Source: Aeromicrobium choanae
GTDB lineage: Bacteria; Actinomycetota; Actinomycetes; Propionibacteriales; Nocardioidaceae
Length of the DNA: 64,000 nt
NCBI RefSeq assembly: GCF_900167475.1
Contig: NZ_LT796768.1
Location: 2,294,001 to 2,358,000 of the forward strand
Direction: 5' to 3'
In this document: positions 15,873 to 25,651 of the stretch, piece by piece
Numbering within the stretch: the stretch's first letter is position 1
Layout: every line of letters starts with the position of its first letter
The notes under the pieces: model-generated
What the model was told of the DNA's origin: nothing
Seen by the model: the letters and a program-made list of their open reading frames with translations, nothing else
Database searches by the model: none
Position numbers and translations under genes: made by a program

Positions 15873-16262
15873 ATGCTGCACTTCACGACCTGGACACGAC
15901 GTTCGCGCCGCGAGCGCGAGCGCGGTGTTGCGGCCGTGGAGTTCGCACTCGTCGTTCCCATCCTCATGACGATCATCATCGGGATCGTCGAGTTCGGCAT
16001 GGCGTTCAACTACCGGACCCAGCTGAACAACGCGACGCAGATCGCGGCGCGGAACTACACGATCGACCGCAACTGGGCCGCCGCCCGCGCCAACGTGACG
16101 GGCCTGGCCCCGACGGCGAACCTCACGAAGTCGATCGACTGCACCCCGGCCACGGTCGGCTCCGCCGTCACCGTCACCTCCACCGTGGTGCGCCCCACCT
16201 ACACCGGCCTCTTCGGGGCGAGCTTCACCTACCGCGGAAAGGGAGTGGCCCAGTGCAACTGA
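15873..16262 (+). CDS. TadE-like pseudopilin
   Basis: The 129-residue protein has a TadE signature: RGVAAVEFALVVPILMTIIIGIVEFGMAF, where glutamate follows a likely G-V prepilin cleavage site at +5, then a hydrophobic helix. The outside part has two cysteines (IDCTPA and the C-terminal QCN). It is a minor pseudopilin needed for Tad pilus assembly. GTG 15870 is possible, but ATG 15873 gives better spacing from GGAGGAG. The 3' end overlaps the next gene by ten bases. Confidence 0.88.
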   Translation: MLHFTTWTRRSRRERERGVAAVEFALVVPILMTIIIGIVEFGMAFNYRTQLNNATQIAARNYTIDRNWAAARANVTGLAPTANLTKSIDCTPATVGSAVTVTSTVVRPTYTGLFGASFTYRGKGVAQCN

Positions 16263-17428
16263 CCAACCAGCGCCGCCGCTTCGGCCTCCGCAAGAAGGAG
16301 AAGGGCGCCACGATCGTCTTGGTCACCCTGTCGATGGTGGCCCTCCTGGGCATGGCCGCGGTGTCGGTGGACTTCGCGGTCGCCTCCAGCGAGAAGGCCT
16401 CGGTCCAGGGCGCCGCCGACCAGGCCGTGCTCGCGCTGGCCACGGACTGCTCCCTCAAGAAGTCCACCTGCCTGCCGAGCACCGCGACCTGGTACGCCCA
16501 GCAGAACGCCGGCGCCGGCGCCTCCGCCCAGACGCTGAAGAACGGCGTGGTCAAGAACCCCGTCTTCGATGACGGCACGGTGACGGTGCGGGTCTCCAAG
16601 AACGTCAACCACACCTTCGCCAGAGTCCTCGGCGACTCCTCGAGCACTGTCCGCTCCGAGGCGACCGCCACGTGGAACACCGTGCCGCTGGTCGGCACGA
16701 AGCTGATCCCGATGGGCCTGCCCTACTGCGACTGGCTGGCCGCGCAGCCGGGTTCGTCTACGTCCCCGGGCGCCATGAGGACGTACCTGTGGGCTCGATA
16801 CAGCACCGGCGAGGCCAACTGTCCCGGCACCAGCGCGACGGCTGCGACGGTGTACTCCAAACGAGGCACGGCCTCCGGCTACACCTCGGTCGGTCAGGCC
16901 ATGTACTTCACGCGCTCGTTCTTCCCGGGCGTGAACACGAACTGCGACTTCAGCGCCAACCTCTGGGACGTCTACCGGAACATGCTGGACGACTGGGCCC
17001 TCATCACGGCGGACACCTGCATGGAGGCCAAGCTCGCCGGCGTCGGCAACGGCAGCGTCGTCATGATGCCGATCTACGCGGTGGAGAAGAAGTCGATCTT
17101 CTGGGGCTCGGTCTCGTACTCCAGCCGGCTGGTCATCCTGGGCTTCGCGCCGTTCAAGGTCGACAAGTGGGTCAACTACCCCTTCCTCTACTTCGGTGTG
17201 CAGCCCAGCTTCTCCGCGCTGAGCTACACGAACAACTGCGACATGAAGTTCAACTTCGCGACCATCGGCGGCGGCTGTGCCGGTGTCCGCGGGCAGTTCG
17301 TCCGCTCCGCCGAGGGAGCGCTCTTCAACGGCTTCACCCAGTACGGCTCCTTCTACAACAACACCGGCTCGGGGCTGAGCGGCGACGCTCCCAACCTCGG
17401 CCTCACCAACGTCAAGCTCGTCAAGTAG
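16253..17428 (+). CDS. TadG-like Tad pilus assembly protein, cysteine-rich
   Basis: The 391-residue protein begins with the Tad-domain type segment KGATIVLVTLSMVALLGMAAVSVDFA (membrane anchor, about residues 18-45) followed by SEKASVQGAADQAVLALA. The long outer part has at least nine cysteines (for example DCSLKKSTC, PYCDW, NCPG, NTNCDF, NNCDMKF, GGGCAG), suggesting several disulfides. TadG-like proteins lie in the cell envelope and support pilus assembly. GTG 16253 overlaps tadE. A VKOR gene 7.5 kb away could support disulfide formation. Confidence 0.85.
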   Translation: MQLTNQRRRFGLRKKEKGATIVLVTLSMVALLGMAAVSVDFAVASSEKASVQGAADQAVLALATDCSLKKSTCLPSTATWYAQQNAGAGASAQTLKNGVVKNPVFDDGTVTVRVSKNVNHTFARVLGDSSSTVRSEATATWNTVPLVGTKLIPMGLPYCDWLAAQPGSSTSPGAMRTYLWARYSTGEANCPGTSATAATVYSKRGTASGYTSVGQAMYFTRSFFPGVNTNCDFSANLWDVYRNMLDDWALITADTCMEAKLAGVGNGSVVMMPIYAVEKKSIFWGSVSYSSRLVILGFAPFKVDKWVNYPFLYFGVQPSFSALSYTNNCDMKFNFATIGGGCAGVRGQFVRSAEGALFNGFTQYGSFYNNTGSGLSGDAPNLGLTNVKLVK

Positions 17429-17460
17429 CACCTCCCTGATCTACCCGAAGGACTTCGCAC

Positions 17461-18135
17461 ATGAACTCTCGCGTCATCGCCGCCATCGCCGCCGCCGTGC
17501 TGGCGATCGTGGGCATCGGTGCCGTCGTCGCCTATGCGGCCAGCGCCAAGAACCGTGCGTTCGAGGGTGCGGAGCTGGTGAAGGTCTACCGGGTCGTCAA
17601 CGACCTGTCCGCCAACGCGGACTCCGCGACGGTGGGCGACAACGTCGAGCTCGTCAGCCTGCCCAACGCCTCGGTCGCCAAGGGCGCCATCAGCGACCTG
17701 AAGGCCATCGAGGGGCTCAAGACCACCGTGCCGCTCGTCCAGGGTGAGCAGCTGCTGGACTCGCGCTTCGCCAAGGAGGGCGCGAAGGCCGCCTCGAAGG
17801 CCAACGTGCCTGACGGCCTGCAGGAGATGTCCGTGTCGCTCGATGCGGCCGCCGGTGTCGGCGAGCGCATCGACGAAGGGGTTCGGGTGGGCGTCATCGC
17901 CACCGTGGAGAAGGACGACGACAAGCGCAGCCGCATGATCGCGCAGAACGTCCTGGTCACGAACGTCAAGTCCAACGAGGACAACACCATGGTGGTCACG
18001 CTCGCCGTGAACACCTCGCAGGCCACTGGGGTGGCCGCCGCGGCGCAGTTCGGACAGGTTCGCCTGACGGTCCAGAATGACAAGACCAACCGTGACGGTG
18101 CCTCGGCCGTGGATGTGGGGACACTCGTCAAGTGA
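17461..18135 (+). CDS. cpaB: CpaB/RcpC-like Tad pilus assembly protein (SAF domain)
   Basis: The 224-residue protein has an N-terminal membrane segment (about 5-28), then a SAF-type domain (VKVYRVVNDLSANADSATVG...VELVSLPNASVAKGAISD...GLKTTVPLVQGEQLL) and a C-terminal domain with VSLDAAAGVGERIDEGVRVGV. CpaB works at the envelope in Flp pilus biogenesis. It overlaps cpaE by four bases (GTGA). Confidence 0.87.
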   Translation: MNSRVIAAIAAAVLAIVGIGAVVAYAASAKNRAFEGAELVKVYRVVNDLSANADSATVGDNVELVSLPNASVAKGAISDLKAIEGLKTTVPLVQGEQLLDSRFAKEGAKAASKANVPDGLQEMSVSLDAAAGVGERIDEGVRVGVIATVEKDDDKRSRMIAQNVLVTNVKSNEDNTMVVTLAVNTSQATGVAAAAQFGQVRLTVQNDKTNRDGASAVDVGTLVK

Positions 18136-19321
18136 GCATCATCGTCATCACCGAGTCCAGCCCCTTCGCGGGACGGTTGCGTCGCGTCGCCGATCGCCAG
18201 GTGGTGGGTCTTCGCCCCACCTTCTCCGAGCACGCACTCAACTCGATGCTGGGCACGATGAGGGCCATCGACCTCGTGGTGATCTGCGAGGACGTTGATG
18301 ACGACCAGTCCATGGAGATGGCCGACATCGTCCACGACCACCAGCTCGACGTCCCCGTCGTCCTGGTGCGCGAGTCGCCCGAGCCGCTCTCCGCGGAGCA
18401 GCGCCAGTTCGGCGTGGTCGAGTCGGTGCCGGCGATCTCCTCCGACCTCGAGATCGAGCGCCTGCTCGCTCGGCACGTGGGCACGTCGATGCCCGGTGCC
18501 GCCCCCGAGCGCGAGGCTCCGGCGGTGCCCGCCGCCCCGGTCGTGAAGGTCGATCCCGAGGAGCACCGGGTGGTCGTGGTGCTGTCGCCCAAGGGCGGCG
18601 TCGGCAAGACCACGATCTCGACCAACCTGGCCATCGCCCTGTCGCGCCGTGCCCCGCTCGACACGGTGATCGTCGACTTCGACTCGCAGTTCGGTGACGT
18701 CGGCAGCGTCCTGAACATCAACGCCCAGCACACGCTGGAGAACGCGTTCACGCAGGACGGCGTCCAGCCGCCGCTCGTGGTCAAGGGTCTGCTCAACGCG
18801 TTCGACGAGAAGCTGCTCGTGCTCGCGGCCTCCGAGTCGCCCGCCGCGCTGGAGAAGTTCACGCCCCAGCAGGAGAGCGACCTGCTGCGGCAGCTGTCGA
18901 AGGACTACGCCTACGTCGTCATCGACACGGGCTCGGGCCTGACCGACGAGACGCTGGCGGCGCTCGAGGTCGCGACCGACGTGATCATGGTGACGACGAT
19001 GGACGTCTCGAGCGTCAAGGCCCTGCGCCGCGCCGTCGACCTGCTCGACACGATCGACCTGCTGCCGCGGAACCGTCACCTCGTCGTCAACATGACCGAG
19101 TCGGGCACCGGCCTCGAGCTCGACGACATCTCGGCCGCGCTGAGAATGCCCGTCGACGTCTCGGTGGCGCGCTCGGTCGACATCGCCCTCTCGGTCAACA
19201 CGGGCAAGCCGCTGGCCCAGGCGAAGCGCTCGGCCGAGCTCTCCGGGGCCGTCGACGCCATGGTGGCCAAGCTTCGCGGTGAGACCGCTCGCCGCAGGGG
19301 CGGACTGTTCAGGAGGGACGA

Positions 19322-19325
<4 letters not shown>
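18132..19325 (+). CDS. cpaE: CpaE/TadZ pilus-localisation ATPase
   Basis: The 397-residue protein has an N-terminal receiver-like domain without a clear phosphoacceptor pocket (about 1-115), a proline/alanine-rich linker and a MinD/ParA-type ATPase with deviant Walker A KGGVGKTT (about 154-161) and IVDFDSQFGD. TadZ/CpaE recruits the Tad machine to its place in the cell. It starts with GTG overlapping cpaB and ends overlapping cpaF (ATGA). Confidence 0.9.
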
Positions 19326-20679
<1,354 letters not shown>

Positions 20680-20683
<4 letters not shown>

Positions 20684-21618
20684 CCACTCTGTTGGCGATC
20701 GGCGTCGTGTCGATCCTCGTCTCCGTGGCGGCCCTGGGATATGCGCTGCTGCAGCCCGACATGGCCAACCTGCGCTCGGAGCAGATGAAGGCCGAGGCCT
20801 CGGGCGAGGGCGGCCGGGCCATGGAGTCCACGCCGGTCTACGACCTCATCGACAAGGTGCTCTCGACCATCGGCCTCAAGCCGTTCACCGAGGAGGAGCT
20901 GTCGCTCGCGGGCATCAAGTCCAGCGTCACCTCGGTCGTCGCCACGACCCTGCTGATCGCGTTCGTGGCGTTCGCCGCCGGCCTGGCCCTGACCGGCTCG
21001 TTCTTCTTCGCGGTGATCCTGCTGCTGGCGGCGCCGTTCCTGGTGAAGATGTACGTCGGGGTCAAGACGTCGAAGCGGCGGGCGAAGTTCGGCCTCCAGA
21101 TGTCCGAGACGATGAGCCAGTTCAGCTCCGCCCTGAAGTCCGGCATGAACGTGCCGAACGCACTCGGCAGCGTCGCCGCCGAGATGGAGGAGCCCATGGG
21201 CGAGGAGCTCGCCCGGATCGTGAACGAGACGCGCCTGGGGCGCGACCTGATCGAGGGCATGAAGGACACGGCCGAGCGCATGGAGAGCGCCGACTTCATG
21301 TGGGTCACCGAGGCGGTCGCCATCCAGCGCGAGTCGGGCGGCCGGCTGAGCGAGATCCTCGACCGCGTCACCGAGACCATCTCCCAGCGCAACGAGCTGC
21401 GCATGAAGGTCGAGTCGCTGGCGGCCGAGGGCAAGGCCTCGGCGCTCATCCTGATGAGCCTGCCGGTCGCGGTGGGTGTGCTGTTCCTGCTGGTCAACCG
21501 CGCCTACATGATGCCGCTGTTCAACACCGGCGCGGGCAAGATCCTGCTCATCATCAGCCTGGTGTTCTACACGCTCGGCGGCCTGTGGCTCCGGTCGATC
21601 ACGAAGGTGAAACTGTAA
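20680..21618 (+). CDS. tadB: TadB, inner-membrane platform protein (T2SSF family)
   Basis: From GTG 20680 the protein is 312 residues. It has one N-terminal membrane segment, a pair of segments around residues 85-130 and two near the C-terminus, with the cytoplasmic T2SSF helix bundle (FGLQMSETMSQFSSALKSGMNVPNAL...IQRESGGRLSEIL) between. It pairs with TadC and CpaF. The start overlaps the cpaF stop by four bases; its stop TAA overlaps the tadC ATG by one. Confidence 0.9.
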
Positions 21619-22505
21619 TGCTCCTCATCGGCATCGTCGCGATCTTCGCCTCGCTGTTCCTGCTGTTCAAGGCGCTGGGCATCTTCGGCAAGCACGAGTC
21701 CGCGGCCGCCGCGCGCCTGCGGGAGCTGACCGAGTCCGAGGTCGTCGTCGCGGGCTCGGCGAAGGACCTGCACTCGGGCACCGCCAAGGGCGGCCTGGGG
21801 TACCGGCTGACGCCGCGCGGGATCGTGGCCAAGGCCGAGCGCAACTACATGCTCGCCGGACGGCCCGACGGCTCGAGCGTCGCCAAGATCCTCATGCAGA
21901 AGGTCGTCTTCGGAGCCTTCGGAGTGGGCGTCGGCATCATGATCTTCACCGGCCAGGGCGGCCTGCTGGGCTGGATGCTGCTGTTCGGCGCGCCGTTGCT
22001 GGGCTACTTCGCTCCCGACATCATCCTCAACGGCAAGGCCGTGCGCCGCCAGGAGGAGATCCAGTACGCGCTGCCCGACCTGCTCGACCAGATCACCATC
22101 TCGATCGAGTCGGGCACGAGCTTCGAGAACGCGCTCGCCCGCACCGGCCAGACCGGCAAGGGCCCGCTCGCCGACGAGATCGTCCGCACCGTCCAGGACA
22201 TCAGCCTGGGCCTGCCCCGTCGCGAAGCCTACGAGTCGCTCGTCGCGCGCACCGACGTGGACGAGCTGCGCAAGTTCGTGCGCTCGATCCTGCAGGGCGA
22301 GGAGTTCGGCGTGCCGGTCTCCGACATCGTGCGCGAGCAGGCCAACGAGATGCGCGTCGGCCGCCGCCTGCGCGCCGAGGGCGTGGCCAACCAGATTCCC
22401 GTCAAGATGCTGCTGCCGCTCATGGGCACGATCCTGCCGGTGCTGTTCATCATCGTCATCGGTCCCGCGATCATCGCGGCGATGGCCCAGTTCAAGGGTG
22501 CGTGA
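21618..22505 (+). CDS. tadC: TadC, inner-membrane platform protein (T2SSF family)
   Basis: The 295-residue protein has hydrophobic segments at about 1-20, 95-140 and 270-292 and a T2SSF domain with YALPDLLDQITISIESGTSF and EFGVPVSDIVREQANEMRVGRR. It is the second platform protein. No tadV/cpaA prepilin peptidase gene follows, so that enzyme must be encoded elsewhere. Confidence 0.9.
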   Translation: MLLIGIVAIFASLFLLFKALGIFGKHESAAAARLRELTESEVVVAGSAKDLHSGTAKGGLGYRLTPRGIVAKAERNYMLAGRPDGSSVAKILMQKVVFGAFGVGVGIMIFTGQGGLLGWMLLFGAPLLGYFAPDIILNGKAVRRQEEIQYALPDLLDQITISIESGTSFENALARTGQTGKGPLADEIVRTVQDISLGLPRREAYESLVARTDVDELRKFVRSILQGEEFGVPVSDIVREQANEMRVGRRLRAEGVANQIPVKMLLPLMGTILPVLFIIVIGPAIIAAMAQFKGA

Positions 22506-22511
22506 CCCGGC

Positions 22512-22527
22512 GCCGGAACGTTCCGGC
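22512..22527. promoter_or_regulatory. perfect 16-bp palindrome between tadC and the adhesin gene
   Basis: GCCGGAACGTTCCGGC has no loop, so it reads as an operator-like site. It lies six bases after the tadC stop and 28 bases before the adhesin start. A zero-loop hairpin acting as a weak terminator is the alternative. Confidence 0.4.
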
Positions 22528-22555
22528 ACCGGATTCGGAAGTAGAGGGGAATTTC

Positions 22556-24841
22556 ATGCGTAGGTTCATCAGTCCGGTCGTCGCCGGCACCGTCCTGGGC
22601 GGCCTGCTGGCCGCCACGACCGGGTCGGTCGCCCACGCCGACGCCACGGACGCGGCGCTGGCCAACGCGCTCGACTTGCCGGCGGGGATCACCGTGACGC
22701 AGGCGGGTGCCTCGGCCGCGTTCGGTGTGGAGACTCGCGCCTTCAACGACTTCCCACGCCGAGCTGGCAACGCCTCCTATGCCGTGATGTCCACCGGCAA
22801 CGCGTCCGACCTGTTCAACATGGGGGTTCCGGCGCTGCAGCCGTCAACGAACTTGCCCGGCGAGGATTCGGTCTCGATGATGTTCGATGTCGGTGCGGGC
22901 GTCACGGATTCCTGCCTCCTCATCGACGTAGCGATGGGCACCGAGGAGCGCGTGCACACGTACAATCACGATCCCGTGTCGGGTCTTTCCGATGTGATCT
23001 CGCTGAAGCGAGCCAACGATGCCGCCGAGTACGCCAAACACGCTGGGCCTCGTTACATCGGCCAGGCAGCGGAACGACCCACGGATGTCGTGCTTCCCGA
23101 ACCGCAGCCGATGGCAGTCAACGCGATCAAGTACTGGCACGGCATCGATGAGGAGTTCGATCGTCAGCCCGACGACCATGCCTCGCCCCTGATGGCTCCC
23201 GTGACTCCGTTCAATCACTTCACCTCCGTGGAGACGTTCGAGGTTCCGATCGACCCGGCAGACTCCGTCACGCTGGCGATCGCAGATGCGAACAACGCCT
23301 CGCTGGACTCGGTCGCGATGATCGACCATGTCCGAACGGCGGAGTCGTGCTCATCCTCGTCCTCCGCCGAGACTGGATTGACCCCCCTGAAGCCCGCCGT
23401 CATCGTTGGTCACCGCGGCGTGGAGAACATCCTGACCGTCGACCTCAATCCCGACACGCCGCAAATCGAGCGATACGACCAGGTAGACAACGGCTGGCAT
23501 CCGGGCGGGGTGGAACTGCGCTTCCGCTGGTACCGGTACTGGATCAACACGGGAAACTGCAATGACGGATCACTGAAGAACTGGCAGCCGATCAACGATG
23601 CCGACCGTCAATCGTTCTCGCCGACGATCGAGGAAAAGGGCCGGTGCCTGATGGCTGTCGTCACCGGTAAGAAAGACGGCTTTCGTTCCGAGTCCTTCCC
23701 CAGTCCCTCCTCGTTGCAGTGGACCCCCACGCTGCCGATCCAAGATGGCGTCTTCACCAACCTGGCCGTACCCACCATCACGTCACCGCGCTCGGACATC
23801 CGGGTGAATGACATGCTGACCGCGACCACCGGGACGTTCACGCCCCGGCCGGACTCGTACTCGTTCCAGTGGTGGGCGGACACTCAACCCATCTCTGGTG
23901 AAACCGGTCAGACCTTCAAGGTGACCGCGGCTCAAGCTGGCAAGGTGATCCGAGTACGCGCATCCGCGCAGCGCTTCAGCTTCAATGAGATGACGATCCA
24001 GAGTGCGCCGACTGTGCCTGTCACGAATCTCGACTTCACGTCGGCACCTGCTCCGACGCTGGAGGGTTCGGGCGTCCAAGGCAAGCCCCTGACCGTGGAT
24101 CCGGGGACGTGGGCACCGAGTGAGGACAAGTTCGAGTACGAGTGGTACGCCGATGATGTGAAGATCGCGAGCCAGATTCGAGCGACCTTCACGCCGTCGT
24201 CAGGCCTGATCGGCGCACGAGTCCATGCTGTCGTGAGGGGTACAAGGTCCGGCTACAACCCGATCTCGCGCCAGACCCCGAAGATGACGATCACCGGCGC
24301 CGCGTTCACCGCCGGTCGTGTGACCATCGCGGGTACTGCTCGGGTCGGACAGCGCCTTTCAGCCACAGCCACTGGGTGGGCGCCCGCGTCGCCCGCGACG
24401 CGCCGATTCACTTGGCGCGCCGGCAGCACGGTCCTGCAGGAGAGCACGTCCACGTACTTCACTGTGCCGCCTGCGGCCGCGGGAAAGTCGATCACAGTGC
24501 AGGTGCGTGGGGAGCGGACTGGGTACTCGCCGATCGTCATCACCAGTGCGCCCACGCGAGCGGTGGCCCGCGGCCTCCTCACTACGAGCGCTCCGAGGAT
24601 CTTCGGATCTGCACGACCGGGCGGCACGCTGCGAGCATCGGCATCGTGGCGTCCCGGCCCCCTCGCCTACCGCTACCAGTGGTACGTGGGTACGAAGAAG
24701 ATCTCCCGCGCAACGAAGTCTGCCTACAAGGTTCCCAAGAAGTACCGGGGCAAGAAGATCCGGGTGCGGATCACCGCTACCAAGTCCGGGTACACCACGG
24801 TGTACCGGTACTCGGCCTACAAGAAGATCTCCAAGAAGTAG
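22556..24841 (+). CDS. large secreted protein: choice-of-anchor L-like domain plus Ig-like repeats (putative adhesin)
   Basis: The 761-residue protein has a signal peptide cut after AHA (residue 28). Residues about 30-265 carry features I associate with choice-of-anchor L domains (YAVMSTGNA, VETFEVPIDPADSVTLAIAD, NASLDSVAMIDHV). From about 405 to the end are four Ig-like repeats of some 85-90 residues sharing a P-I-x-G...G..L.A..G.W.P......Y.WY pattern, and a lysine-rich end (YKKISKK). No sortase motif or membrane anchor is seen. The basic tail may bind the wall. Third-position GC appears lower than in neighbours, possibly from transfer. ATG 22556 follows AGGGGA. It probably works with the Tad pilus; that link is by position only. 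Confidence 0.75.
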   Translation: MRRFISPVVAGTVLGGLLAATTGSVAHADATDAALANALDLPAGITVTQAGASAAFGVETRAFNDFPRRAGNASYAVMSTGNASDLFNMGVPALQPSTNLPGEDSVSMMFDVGAGVTDSCLLIDVAMGTEERVHTYNHDPVSGLSDVISLKRANDAAEYAKHAGPRYIGQAAERPTDVVLPEPQPMAVNAIKYWHGIDEEFDRQPDDHASPLMAPVTPFNHFTSVETFEVPIDPADSVTLAIADANNASLDSVAMIDHVRTAESCSSSSSAETGLTPLKPAVIVGHRGVENILTVDLNPDTPQIERYDQVDNGWHPGGVELRFRWYRYWINTGNCNDGSLKNWQPINDADRQSFSPTIEEKGRCLMAVVTGKKDGFRSESFPSPSSLQWTPTLPIQDGVFTNLAVPTITSPRSDIRVNDMLTATTGTFTPRPDSYSFQWWADTQPISGETGQTFKVTAAQAGKVIRVRASAQRFSFNEMTIQSAPTVPVTNLDFTSAPAPTLEGSGVQGKPLTVDPGTWAPSEDKFEYEWYADDVKIASQIRATFTPSSGLIGARVHAVVRGTRSGYNPISRQTPKMTITGAAFTAGRVTIAGTARVGQRLSATATGWAPASPATRRFTWRAGSTVLQESTSTYFTVPPAAAGKSITVQVRGERTGYSPIVITSAPTRAVARGLLTTSAPRIFGSARPGGTLRASASWRPGPLAYRYQWYVGTKKISRATKSAYKVPKKYRGKKIRVRITATKSGYTTVYRYSAYKKISKK

Positions 24842-24846
24842 CACCG

Positions 24847-24888
24847 ACGACGAAGGCCCGGCTGGATCTCCAGCCGGGCCTTCGTCGT
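24847..24888. terminator. strong bidirectional hairpin terminator (adhesin / VKOR)
   Basis: A perfect 19-bp stem with an ATCT loop starts five bases after the adhesin stop and ends 27 bases from the convergent VKOR stop. It closes the Tad locus. Confidence 0.92.
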
Positions 24889-24915
24889 TGCCGCGTCGAT
24901 CGCGGGGGGAGGGGC

Positions 24916-25524
24916 TCACGCCCAGAGGGTCTCGCCGAACTCGAACCAGATGGTGGCCACGATCGCGATGATCCACAGGGCCGAGATCAGGACGGTCCAG
25001 TTCTTGAGGAAGCGGCTGCCGGTGACGCGCGCGGTGACCGCGACGAACATCGGGATCATCATCGCCCAGACCACCATGCACCAGGGGCAGAGCTTCCCGA
25101 TCTCCCAGATCGCCTGGTACTGCAGCCACGTGACGAAGCCGATGCCGAACAGGGTGCCGAGCCCGAGGCCCACCCAGATCCAGCGGGGGAACGTGACGCC
25201 GGAGGCCAGCAGGACGCCGAGCGTGACCACCACGCTGAAGCCCACGACGCCCATGAAGGTGTTGGGGAAGCCGAACGCCTCGGACTGGTCGGACGAGACG
25301 ACGCTGCTGCAGCTGACGAACGCCGAGAGGTCGCAGCCCAGCTCCTTCGCGGTGCCTGCGGCCTCGGCCTTCAGCAGCGAGATCTTGTCGTAGGTCAGGA
25401 TCAGGGACGACCAGAGCGCGATCGCTCCGGAGACGACCAGGAAGATCCCCAGTCCGCGGTCGGAGCGGTGGGCGTCGTCATCGGCGGGGGCCGGCGCTGG
25501 AGCGTCGGAGGCAACGGCGGTCAT
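24916..25524 (-). CDS. vitamin K epoxide reductase (VKOR) family membrane protein
   Basis: The 202-residue protein has about five membrane helices, the redox CPWC pair (Cys146, Cys149) and a loop pair Cys64/Cys72 followed by serine (CDLSAFVSCSSV). In actinobacteria VKOR replaces DsbB: it takes electrons from extracytoplasmic DsbA-like oxidases and passes them to menaquinone. The start ATG 25524 follows a TAGGAT -10 by seven bases. Nearby envelope proteins with many cysteines (TadG-like) are possible indirect clients. Confidence 0.92.
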   Translation of the reverse strand: MTAVASDAPAPAPADDDAHRSDRGLGIFLVVSGAIALWSSLILTYDKISLLKAEAAGTAKELGCDLSAFVSCSSVVSSDQSEAFGFPNTFMGVVGFSVVVTLGVLLASGVTFPRWIWVGLGLGTLFGIGFVTWLQYQAIWEIGKLCPWCMVVWAMMIPMFVAVTARVTGSRFLKNWTVLISALWIIAIVATIWFEFGETLWA

Positions 25525-25531
25525 GGTGCAG

Positions 25532-25537
25532 ATCCTA
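25532..25537 (-). promoter_or_regulatory. -10 hexamer TAGGAT, leaderless promoter of the VKOR gene
   Basis: On the minus strand TAGGAT is followed by CTGCACC and ATG 25524. No ribosome-binding site is present. Confidence 0.5.
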
Positions 25538-25616
25538 GACGGCCGACGGTCACCGATCCCCGCGTCGCAGGGAGCCGAGCGGGTCAAGGCGGTGACGTGG
25601 GCCACAACTGCTGTTA

Positions 25617-25639
25617 ATGTGACATCACCAATGTCACAT
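25617..25639. promoter_or_regulatory. perfect palindromic operator before the monooxygenase gene
   Basis: ATGTGACAT and ATGTCACAT, perfect 9-bp inverted arms, flank the five-base spacer CACCA. The site ends 12 bases before the ATG and touches the GGAG ribosome-binding site, so a bound repressor would block transcription. The size suits a TetR/GntR-type dimer. No regulator gene is adjacent. Confidence 0.7.
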
Positions 25640-25651
25640 AGGAGTGTGCAA

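Noticed and set aside
25617-25639. CRP/GlxR binding site at the monooxygenase promoter
   Set aside because: TGTGA and TCACA are present but separated by 11 bases rather than 6; the 9-bp arms suit another dimeric regulator better.
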